Shown: piece after piece, positions 1 to 5,467 of the stretch
How the letters are laid out: each line of letters begins with the position of its first letter
Position numbering within the stretch: the stretch's first letter is position 1
From: URNF01 sp045634325
Lineage (GTDB): Bacteria; Bacillota; Clostridia; Oscillospirales; Acutalibacteraceae
DNA: 5,587 nt
Reading direction: 5' to 3'
Assembly: GCA_045634325.1 (NCBI GenBank)
Contig: JAZRAA010000019.1
Coordinates: 1-5,587 of the forward strand
The notes under the pieces: model-generated
Told to the model about the DNA's origin: nothing
Databases searched by the model: none
Seen by the model: the letters and a program-made list of their open reading frames with translations, nothing else
Position numbers and translations under genes: made by a program

Positions 1-230
1 GGCAAAAGCCATTTCATGTTGTCGGGAACGTCCCATTTGTCTTTGGACTTCATCAGGTCGTCTTTGAGTTTTTCGTCAATGACAGTTTGCCCTACGTCCT
101 CCAACGTCCGAACGCGCCCGATAGTCTTGCCCTCCGCAAGACATTGAATGGCGCATTTAACATCGTCGCCCCTGTAGTAGTCGTTTGAACAGAGTTTGTT
201 CAGAATGTCCCGGCTTTCAATCAGGCTCAT
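1..230 (-). CDS. Unknown protein, N-terminal 76 residues (gene runs off the window)
   Basis: An open frame begins with the ATG at 228-230 and continues to the left edge without a stop. It reads MSLIESRDILNKLCSNDY at the start and KWDVPDNMKWLL at the edge. The start is well supported: GGGAGGG at 237-243 with 6-nt spacing, and a TAATG overlap with the stop of the 202-aa gene. The visible part is hydrophilic and mostly helical: helix 3-16, a YYRGDDVKCAIQCLAEG segment, then EDVGQTVIDEKLKDDLMKS. No domain is recognised and no membrane or signal segment is present. It is the fourth gene of the coupled chain, so it probably shares expression and perhaps function with the three genes before it. Confidence 0.7.
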   Translation of the reverse strand, partial: MSLIESRDILNKLCSNDYYRGDDVKCAIQCLAEGKTIGRVRTLEDVGQTVIDEKLKDDLMKSKDKWDVPDNMKWLL

Positions 231-838
231 TATTCACCCTCCCATTGTCCGTTATCGCCGCCCGCATTCACAGTCGCCTCATGCGGCATGAACTCCATCA
301 ACGCCTCTCCCTTGTCAACGCGGAGAATGCTCACAAGGAAGTTACTGTTTACGCGTAAAATCTCGTCTCCGTCGCGGTCATAGAAGGAAACGGAATCCGG
401 GTTATCGCTCATCACCACGCCGGACAGGTGATAGCAAGGCTCATTACTGACTTTGATTGAATATCCGCCGTATGCTCTTTTTTCTGCGTTTTTCGGCTTT
501 GGCGCAAACAAGAATTTTCTCCATGTTTCCGCCGTCTGTACTGCCTCCGGGTCTGACGGGTCATAGCTGATAGTGACGGTTCGCCCGTTGTGCGTCATCT
601 TGACTTCAAACAGGCGGCGGTTGCCGTCAAACGCCGTTTCACTGCCTTTGCCAAATTCGGCTTGCGCCTCAGTCACGCCGTACTCCCGCTCAATCAAGCC
701 TTTCAGGGCAACAACCGCATCATACGGCAACGTCAATTCCAGCGGAACATTCGGCGCATTTCGCCTTGAAATATGCGTATCAAGAACTCGCATTAACACT
801 TCTTGCCATGTTTCGCGCTTCGTCTGTTTATGGTTCAT
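230..838 (-). CDS. Phage protein of unknown function, 202 aa
   Basis: I do not recognise a family. The N-terminal part is helical (TWQEVLMRVLDTHISRRN, then LPYDAVVALKGLIEREYGV to about residue 55). A strand-rich piece follows with LFEVKMTHNGRTVTISYDP (76-94). A helix with ETWRKFLFAPKPK (104-116) precedes a compact, probably all-beta stretch at about 122-174: YGGYSIKVSN, HLSGVVMSDNPDSVSFYDRD and VNSNFLVSILRVD. That last part has the strand-turn pattern of a small beta-barrel (Sm- or SH3-like), but this is fold guesswork. The tail is acidic and Gly-rich. There is no signal peptide or membrane segment. The ATG at 838 overlaps the XRE stop as ATGA and has GGAGG at 846-850 with 7-nt spacing. The stop TAA at 230-232 overlaps the next start by one base, so it is co-translated with both neighbours. 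Confidence 0.82.
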   Translation of the reverse strand: MNHKQTKRETWQEVLMRVLDTHISRRNAPNVPLELTLPYDAVVALKGLIEREYGVTEAQAEFGKGSETAFDGNRRLFEVKMTHNGRTVTISYDPSDPEAVQTAETWRKFLFAPKPKNAEKRAYGGYSIKVSNEPCYHLSGVVMSDNPDSVSFYDRDGDEILRVNSNFLVSILRVDKGEALMEFMPHEATVNAGGDNGQWEGE

Positions 839-1293
839 TGTAAATCCTCCGTTGCGTCCCGTGAAACCGCCCTCATAAAATCGTCATCGCTTATACACTT
901 GGCTTTGGCGAACGGAACGCCGATTTCGTCACGCTTCAACGTCGCGCCGTATTGCGTGACAACAACGCAAGAATGCGGGTCTCCGCGCTCTAGCAGATAT
1001 TCCCGCAATGGCTCCGCCGCTTTTGCAAGGGCGGCGATTTTGGGCGGATAGTAGGGGAGGTCATTGTATTCGGAAACGTCATTGCTTTGCTTGCCTTGAA
1101 TCAAACCAACCAATTCGCTCAAACTCATATCAAGAGCGGTGGAAAGTTGCGCAAGCATATTGTAATTCCAACCGTTATTTCGCTCCATAGCGGATTGAAA
1201 AGTAGACGGCGGGATTCCTGCCTTTATCGCAAGTTTTTGGCGACTTAATCCACGCTTTTTGATTTCCGCGTCAATACGTTCAAGCACTGTCAT
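835..1293 (-). CDS. XRE/Cro-C1-type helix-turn-helix protein with a distinct C-terminal domain
   Basis: 152-aa protein. Residues about 3-66 form a Cro/C1-type domain: TVLERIDAEIKKRGLSRQ, then the helix-turn-helix LAIKAGIPPSTFQSAMERN (about 21-39), then MLAQLSTALDMSLSELV. This is a full canonical fold, so DNA binding is likely. After a linker (68-80), residues about 82-128 hold a second module centred on GDPHSCVVVTQYGATLKRD and EIGVPF. From memory this resembles a short 'xDPHx-hydrophobic-strand' segment found in small hypothetical proteins of Bacillota phages; that recall needs a profile search. There is no S24 peptidase (LexA/CI) domain, so it is not a self-cleaving repressor. Translation is tightly coupled: ATGA overlap with the upstream membrane-protein gene, plus AAGGGAGG at 1300-1307. 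Position inside the late region, far from any lysogeny module, is unusual. It may control the cassette through the palindromes at 1922-1987. Confidence 0.88.
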   Translation of the reverse strand: MTVLERIDAEIKKRGLSRQKLAIKAGIPPSTFQSAMERNNGWNYNMLAQLSTALDMSLSELVGLIQGKQSNDVSEYNDLPYYPPKIAALAKAAEPLREYLLERGDPHSCVVVTQYGATLKRDEIGVPFAKAKCISDDDFMRAVSRDATEDLQ

Positions 1294-1904
1294 CGTCTGC
1301 CTCCCTTATAGCGTTTCATCCCGCACAAACTGATAATGTACCCCAGACAAAACCGTGTCGGTATAAGAAACATCCCCAGAAGTTTTGCAACAATCGCCGT
1401 CTTTATCGACAGGATAAGGCAAATTGGAATAGCTAACGGCGAAAGGAATGTTAAAATCACGAAACAGAGCAGGTGACTATAGAATTGTTCCTCGGAATGT
1501 TTCTGCCGCATTATATCACTTCGGACGGCTTGCATTCGCTGTTGAAGTGCGACTGTTTGTCTAAGTTCCACGTCGGAAACCCGCGCTTGCTCAGCATTCA
1601 GGCGCATTTGCTCGAAACTGCAAGTGTTGTGTGACGCCGCATTCGCTAAGGCTTGCGCCCCGCAAGCGGCCTGTTGTGACGGGTCAGGCGTCACAGTTTT
1701 GTACGTTGCTTGAATGTCCTTGACGCCGTTTACAGCCCCAATAAATACTATAGCGCCATTCTCCGCATTCACTGCAATGCGGTTTTGACTGCTGCCCGTG
1801 TCACGGATATTATCGTCGTTAGCTTCTTCACGCGGCGTCCCGCAGTATTCGCAAACAGGGATTCCCAGCTTGTATGGCGCTCCACAATTCGGGCAGTTCG
1901 TCAT
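1290..1904 (-). CDS. Zinc-ribbon, two-pass membrane protein of unknown function
   Basis: 204-aa protein. It opens with a zinc ribbon, CPNC...CEYCG (Cys4, Cys7, Cys18, Cys21; residues 1-25). A polar Asn/Ala/Gln-rich linker follows (26-92), including NAENGAIVFIGAVNG. Next is a charged, probably coiled-coil helix (about 95-130, MRLNAEQARVSDVELRQT). Two hydrophobic stretches at about 133-157 and 161-185 likely form a membrane hairpin. The tail is basic (KRYKGGRR), consistent with both ends in the cytoplasm. The start at 1904 places the first Cys pair right at the N-terminus, as in many zinc-ribbon membrane proteins. The gene ends with an ATGA overlap onto the XRE gene. About 43% GC in 1321-1500 contrasts with about 56% in 4321-4500 of the terminase. 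Function is unknown; a membrane accessory or exclusion-type protein is conceivable but unproven. Confidence 0.82.
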   Translation of the reverse strand: MTNCPNCGAPYKLGIPVCEYCGTPREEANDDNIRDTGSSQNRIAVNAENGAIVFIGAVNGVKDIQATYKTVTPDPSQQAACGAQALANAASHNTCSFEQMRLNAEQARVSDVELRQTVALQQRMQAVRSDIMRQKHSEEQFYSHLLCFVILTFLSPLAIPICLILSIKTAIVAKLLGMFLIPTRFCLGYIISLCGMKRYKGGRR

Positions 1905-2004
1905 GCTGTCCCTACCTTTCAAATTGTGCACTATTGCCAAACTGTGCTGTATCGTCGCAAGGGTGTAACTGTCATTTCTGCACAAATCCACGCGCCGAAA
2001 CGCC
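1905..2004 (-). promoter_or_regulatory. Intergenic control region with operator-like palindromes and a weak candidate promoter
   Basis: This 100-bp gap is the longest non-coding stretch in the window; most other junctions are 16 bp or less. It holds two 14-bp imperfect palindromes, AATTGTGCACTATT at 1922-1935 and ATTTCTGCACAAAT at 1974-1987. Each has 6 of 7 base pairs symmetric, and they share the TGCAC core. A third, non-palindromic relative lies at 1940-1953 (AACTGTGCTGTATC, 10/14 identical to the first). A possible minus-strand promoter is ATGACA (1970-1975) and GATACA (1948-1953) with a 16-bp spacer. Its -10 matches consensus at only 3 of 6 bases, so it is weak. Both promoter boxes would overlap or sit beside the palindromes. 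No terminator-like hairpin with a T-run is seen. A regulator encoded downstream (835-1293) is the obvious candidate binder, by inference. Confidence 0.4.
1910..1919 (-). promoter_or_regulatory. Ribosome binding site supporting the zinc-ribbon gene start
   Basis: The minus strand reads AAAGGTAGGG ending 5 nt before the ATG at 1904. Either AAAGG (10-nt spacing) or TAGGG (5-nt spacing) could pair with 16S rRNA. It supports starting at MTNCPNCG rather than 29 codons upstream at 1991, where no such site exists. Confidence 0.55.
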
Positions 2005-2376
2005 TTAATCCGCCTCAGAAACGGCTTTCGCCCGCTCCGTCAGCCGTTCCATTGTCTCCGCGTCCGGCTCTGTGCGGTACAAAACCGCCTTTGTCCGGGC
2101 GTCAACCTCTATTTTTGTGCGTTCTTCACAATGTGGCGTGTCTCCGGGCGGTACGTCATTTGTCATTTCCACACAATACGGAAGCAACAACCGCTCCCAT
2201 TTTTCCTGCCCGCCAATTATCCGCCCCACCCGGTCAAGGTATTCCATAGCGTATGCCGTCTGCGGATTGTGCGATTCTTCCAGCATTTTCGGCAAATTCA
2301 GGTCGTGGACGGCGAAACAAAGGTACTGCAACACTTCCAACCGCTCATCGCCCGTCAAGGTCAAGGGTTTAACCAT
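2005..2376 (-). CDS. Portal-adjacent phage protein of unknown function, 123 aa
   Basis: I do not recognise a family. The protein is 123 aa, hydrophilic and acidic. The N-terminal half looks helical: TLTGDERLEVLQYLCFAVHD, then MEYLDRVGRIIGGQEKWERL. A proline-containing linker DVPPGDTPHC (about 74-83) follows. A mixed segment with KIEVDARTKAVLYRTEPD comes next, and the end is a charged helix (ETMERLTERAKAVSEAD). There is no signal peptide, membrane segment or clear DNA-binding motif. It starts 16 bp after the portal stop with its own perfect ribosome site, so it is probably co-transcribed and co-expressed with the packaging genes. Its slot is normally held by small head-assembly or unknown proteins. 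It is much too short to be an SPP1 gp7-type minor head protein. A virion-assembly accessory role is only a guess from position. Confidence 0.75.
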   Translation of the reverse strand: MVKPLTLTGDERLEVLQYLCFAVHDLNLPKMLEESHNPQTAYAMEYLDRVGRIIGGQEKWERLLLPYCVEMTNDVPPGDTPHCEERTKIEVDARTKAVLYRTEPDAETMERLTERAKAVSEAD

Positions 2377-2383
2377 ACGTTTT

Positions 2384-2389
2384 CCTCCT
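2384..2389 (-). promoter_or_regulatory. Ribosome binding site fixing the start of the 123-aa gene
   Basis: A perfect AGGAGG on the minus strand lies 7 nt before the ATG at 2376 and just after the portal stop codon at 2393-2395. The reading frame stays open upstream to 2613, but that extension lies inside the portal gene in another frame. This site shows that translation begins at 2376. Confidence 0.75.
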
Positions 2390-2392
2390 ATT

Positions 2393-3763
2393 CTATGCCG
2401 TCGCCGCCCGTTGCGCCAATGCCGCCATTTGTTGCGCGGCGGCTTGTTCCGCCAACAGTTCCTTTTGCACGGCGTCAAGCTGGTCAATATGCCCACGCAA
2501 GCGCAAAACTTCACGGAGTAAGTACGCATTGGAGACAACGCCCTTGCATTGCAACAGGGTTTGAATTTCCTCGCCCTGATTGATTTCCTCATTCCGTGCG
2601 TATGTCGGCTCATCGTCGATTCCGGCTAAGGCCAGAATGCCCTTGATGAAACTTGTCACGTAGACTTCAAAATCGTCCGTGTCAATGCTAAGCGGCTTGT
2701 AACTCGCGTGAATTGCCGTCGCCGTTTGGCTCCCGGATGTAATCGCGTCGGGCGCGGGTATCGAAAAATCCGTGTAAAGACGCTGATAAATCATATTCAG
2801 CGTGGATTCCGACACGCCGGGAGACATTTGCACTTGATGTGGCGATACGGACTGGTCGCCTTCCGTGTGGACAATGTGGTTACGGATTATCCGCAACAGA
2901 AGATTGGAATCGTCCGTTTCGTCCATGCCGCCCGCATTGTGCACAATCCAGTAAATCAGGTTCTTTTCGTCCGCGTCGTTTACCATGCCGGAGGATACAA
3001 GGTCTAACGCGTCTATCAGGCCGCGCCGTCCCTTCAACTCCGATTCCGACATTGTGCCGTTTCTTAGCGGGACAATCGGGAATGTGGGATAGTTTTCTCC
3101 CACGTTAATTAGGGTTCCTTCCGCTTTGTTGCGGCGGATTATGCGCTTGTAAGGCCGTTTCGGATGAAGGATTTCAACTTTCCCGTCAGAATCGCGGCGG
3201 TTTTGTATATAGTCCGTGTATCCGTCCAACTCGAAAAGCGTCAGTCTGCGCGGCTTCCCACGCGCCAACTGCCAGAACTTGACGCCAGCTTTTAAGAAAC
3301 CGTCCTCCTCGTCAAGAGCCGGAGCGAACTCAATGAATTTAAACCGCTCCACGTGGTCTAAATTCCAAAACCCATAGCATACGCCGTCCATTTTCGCGGC
3401 TTTCGCCACTAACATGATAACCCGGTCAAAAGAATCGCCCAGCTTTTTCTTTGTGTTCGGCTTATTGAACAGGACGCCGTTTCCTAACAGATACGAGCAC
3501 TTCCAGCGGATAGCGTTCTTGAAAAACGCGCTTGCGATTTTGTGATTGGCGGCAGTCGCGTTGACGTGCGCCCGTCCAAATGCGTCATACACAAGTTTCC
3601 GGCAGTGCATTATCGTCGGGTTCTCCCCGTGGTAGTATTTCTCCGCCTCCTGCGCCAGCTTGTAAGCGTCGGACTGTTGGTGCTCTTCAATTAGGGACAG
3701 CATGAAGTCTATCCTGTTGGCCTCCACGTTGCCAGCGGCTAACAAGTCCTGATATGTGAGCAT
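2393..3763 (-). CDS. Phage portal protein, SPP1 gp6 type
   Basis: 456-aa protein expected to form the dodecameric ring at the head vertex through which terminase pumps DNA. Family signs are an N-terminal helical region ending in KYYHGENPTI (about 42-51), the 'YLLGNGVLF' block at 91-99, and FPIVPLRNGTMSESELKG at about 228-245. The last is followed by RRGLIDALDLVSSG, the conserved 'P(I/V)..(F/L)RN ... LIDA.D...S' segment of SPP1-like portals. A helix-rich C-terminal half and an Ala/Gln-rich tail (EQAAAQQMAALAQRAATA) complete it. The length is close to SPP1 gp6 (about 500). The ATG at 3763 has an AGGAGG site at 3773-3778 with 9-nt spacing; that site abuts the large terminase stop codon. Its position directly after terminase supports the call. 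The IVHN codons carry a perfect 12-bp palindrome, reported separately. Confidence 0.93.
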   Translation of the reverse strand: MLTYQDLLAAGNVEANRIDFMLSLIEEHQQSDAYKLAQEAEKYYHGENPTIMHCRKLVYDAFGRAHVNATAANHKIASAFFKNAIRWKCSYLLGNGVLFNKPNTKKKLGDSFDRVIMLVAKAAKMDGVCYGFWNLDHVERFKFIEFAPALDEEDGFLKAGVKFWQLARGKPRRLTLFELDGYTDYIQNRRDSDGKVEILHPKRPYKRIIRRNKAEGTLINVGENYPTFPIVPLRNGTMSESELKGRRGLIDALDLVSSGMVNDADEKNLIYWIVHNAGGMDETDDSNLLLRIIRNHIVHTEGDQSVSPHQVQMSPGVSESTLNMIYQRLYTDFSIPAPDAITSGSQTATAIHASYKPLSIDTDDFEVYVTSFIKGILALAGIDDEPTYARNEEINQGEEIQTLLQCKGVVSNAYLLREVLRLRGHIDQLDAVQKELLAEQAAAQQMAALAQRAATA

Positions 3764-3778
3764 GTCAACCGCCCTCCT

Positions 3779-5044
3779 TTACCAAACAAGCGCTTTCGTC
3801 CGCTCTTTCGTGCCCGGTTTCCTCCAAATGTGCTCTAATCCATAACGTAGCGCGTCAATAAAATGGTTCTCCCTGTCCGGGTATCCGCTGATAATCGTCC
3901 CGTCCCGCGTTCGTTCGTACTCGTAATGCAAGAACTCTTCCGCCGTATACGGGCAACGTTTCGGGTCAATGACGATAGATTTCATTGACTGTAGCCACTT
4001 CATGGAGTAGTCCACGGAATCCGGCCCCTTAATCGCTCCGACGCATTTCAGGCCAAACTTGCAATAGTCCGCAATGCTTTTCGGCTCCGCGCTGTCGGCA
4101 GTGATTAAGTCATGCCGCGTCAAACCGTGGTTCAGGAGCATTTTTGCGGTCTCTTCGTTACCCTTCTTTTGCGCTCTCAGTTCGTCGAACACGTACAAAG
4201 TCCGCCGCGCCGCGTCAAAATGCGCCGCGCTATATGCCCACGGGTCGGGATAATATCCCCAGTCAAGGCCGCGGGAAATGCGGTCGAAATGGGAGATTTC
4301 CTCATCCGTGATTTGCCGGATTTCAAGATTCTCGAACACGTCCGCGCCCGTCCCTACCGGGATACCCAGATATTCATGCTGATAGGCGCGTTCGTCCGTC
4401 TCTTTCAGGTAATCCGCTTCCGCTATGAATTGCTCGCCTAACCATTCGGGCGGCGCGTCAAGATAGGTAGTTTTCAGGCAAAGCCTGTCCGCCCGTTCTT
4501 CACGACTGTCAAGATTCGCCCAGTTATCGCGTGAAATGGGCGGGTTGTAACTCTCAAAGTTCCAGAATTGCGCCCCGCCGCGCATTGTGGACTGCAAGAC
4601 GTTTCGGATTTCCTCGCGTCCGGCGAATTGGTCTTTCTCCTCAAAGTGAGTAATCCCAATATAGCCAAACGGGACTTTGATAGACTTGATTTTCATCGGG
4701 TCATCCGTACCCCGGAACATGATTTTCTGGCCTGTCGGCTTGTAAATCAATTCCAGCGGCGACGCCCTTGTTACCCAGAAATCCGCAAGCCCTAATTCCC
4801 CGATAGCCCAGATATATTGCGCATACACGCTGTCCCGGATTGTGTTTGCCACCTTCCGCAATACGACGGCGTGAATGTCGGGATGTTGGAGCATAATCAC
4901 GGGTATCAAGATAGAGATTGTGGACGATTTCAGGGAACCGCGCCCGCCTGACAAGTCATAGTGCGTGTGCCCATGCGCGAATACGTCATGCGCGAAATTG
5001 TAATAGGCGGGGCCGAGTATCCGCGAAAGCCTGATTTCAGACAT
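3779..5044 (-). CDS. terL: Phage terminase large subunit (PBSX/Terminase_3 type)
   Basis: 421-aa ATP-driven packaging motor with a headful/cos-cutting nuclease. Numbering is from the ATG at 5044. The N-terminal ATPase has a Walker A motif GGRGSLKSS at 33-41 (Lys39) and a Walker B-like IGITHFEEKDQF at about 129-140, with acidic residues Glu135/Glu136. A motif III-like ESYNPP (164-169) follows. The C-terminal RNase H-like nuclease shows its acidic residues in order: Asp261 (RGLDWGYYPDP), Asp317 (LITADSAEPKSIADYC) and Asp397 (ENHFIDALRYGLEHIW). All expected motifs are present and the length is normal for the family, so it looks functional. It overlaps the small terminase by 8 bp and ends 15 bp before the portal gene, the usual small terminase-large terminase-portal order. 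A TTG one codon upstream (5047) is an alternative start with poorer ribosome spacing. Confidence 0.96.
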   Translation of the reverse strand: MSEIRLSRILGPAYYNFAHDVFAHGHTHYDLSGGRGSLKSSTISILIPVIMLQHPDIHAVVLRKVANTIRDSVYAQYIWAIGELGLADFWVTRASPLELIYKPTGQKIMFRGTDDPMKIKSIKVPFGYIGITHFEEKDQFAGREEIRNVLQSTMRGGAQFWNFESYNPPISRDNWANLDSREERADRLCLKTTYLDAPPEWLGEQFIAEADYLKETDERAYQHEYLGIPVGTGADVFENLEIRQITDEEISHFDRISRGLDWGYYPDPWAYSAAHFDAARRTLYVFDELRAQKKGNEETAKMLLNHGLTRHDLITADSAEPKSIADYCKFGLKCVGAIKGPDSVDYSMKWLQSMKSIVIDPKRCPYTAEEFLHYEYERTRDGTIISGYPDRENHFIDALRYGLEHIWRKPGTKERTKALVW

Positions 5045-5369
5045 CAACTATCACCTTGACTGGTTCAACCGCTTGCGTCTCCGTCCTGTCCTTGTCCGTC
5101 TGCCCTAGCAGATTCCGCCCAAGCCAAATCATCATTGTGGTATTCCCGCCAATCGCGGCTTGCATTTGCGCTCGTCGGAGAGACACCTTTCCAAGCGCCT
5201 TTTTTTCGGCGAAAATTTCGGAAAAACTCCGCCCATATTGCCGCTTGCACCAAGACGAAAGCGTCTTGTCCGTCACATGAAAAAAGAAGCAAATCTCCTC
5301 AATCGTGCATTGTAAGCCGCATAAAGATTCAAATTGCTTTTGGTCTATGTTAATAAGCGGACGCCCCAT
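5037..5369 (-). CDS. terS: Phage terminase small subunit
   Basis: 110-aa protein that probably recognises phage DNA and recruits the large terminase to start packaging. An N-terminal helix-turn-helix spans about residues 20-43 (CTIEEICFFFHVTDKTLSSW), followed by the KRQYGRSFSEIFAEKK stretch. A basic helix (about 60-70, KVSLRRAQMQ) leads into NTTMMIWLGRNLLGQTD at about 76-92, a block typical of small terminases of Bacillota phages. The tail (about 93-110) is Glu/Val-rich. The ATG at 5369 has a good ribosome site, AAGGTGG, at 5377-5383. The stop overlaps the start of the large terminase by 8 bp, which implies translational coupling. Length, HTH and position directly before an unmistakable large terminase make the call firm. 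DNA sequence specificity cannot be deduced. Confidence 0.9.
   Translation of the reverse strand: MGRPLINIDQKQFESLCGLQCTIEEICFFFHVTDKTLSSWCKRQYGRSFSEIFAEKKALGKVSLRRAQMQAAIGGNTTMMIWLGRNLLGQTDKDRTETQAVEPVKVIVDV
5052..5057 (-). promoter_or_regulatory. Ribosome binding site that decides the large terminase start
   Basis: AAGGTG on the minus strand, inside the end of the small terminase gene. It lies 7 nt before the ATG at 5044 and only 4 nt before the in-frame TTG at 5047. The spacing favours the ATG, giving a 421-aa product rather than 422. Confidence 0.6.
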
Positions 5370-5467
5370 ATATTCACCACCTTGTTCCGTCGCTTATTCG
5401 TTGTATGTAAGCGGGACGATAGGAAACGCCCCGCCGCTGGTTATTTGAACCGCCGCCTATGTCATAT

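Noticed and set aside
1905..1991. A 29-residue N-terminal extension of the zinc-ribbon protein
   Set aside because: The frame is open, but there is no ribosome site at 1991, the extension shows no domain, and it would cover the palindromic control region. The ATG at 1904 places the zinc ribbon at the N-terminus with a plausible ribosome site.
2005..2613. A longer 202-codon reading of the 123-aa gene starting at 2613
   Set aside because: The extra 79 codons lie inside the portal gene in a different frame, are Arg/Cys-rich as expected of a shadow frame, and lack a ribosome site. The ATG at 2376 has a perfect one.
573..5353. Many plus-strand open frames, such as 1710-2249, 2131-2583, 4112-4441 and 5056-5280, and extra minus-strand frames within terminase
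   Set aside because: They lie opposite or inside well-supported genes, have Arg/Pro/Cys-rich compositions typical of shadow frames, and lack recognisable domains or ribosome sites.
5411..5451. Possible hairpins (GGTT/AACC at 5439-5451; GCGGG/CCCGC at 5411-5434) as a terminator between the hydrolase and small terminase
   Set aside because: The stems are only 4-5 bp and no T-run follows on the minus strand, so there is no support for intrinsic termination.
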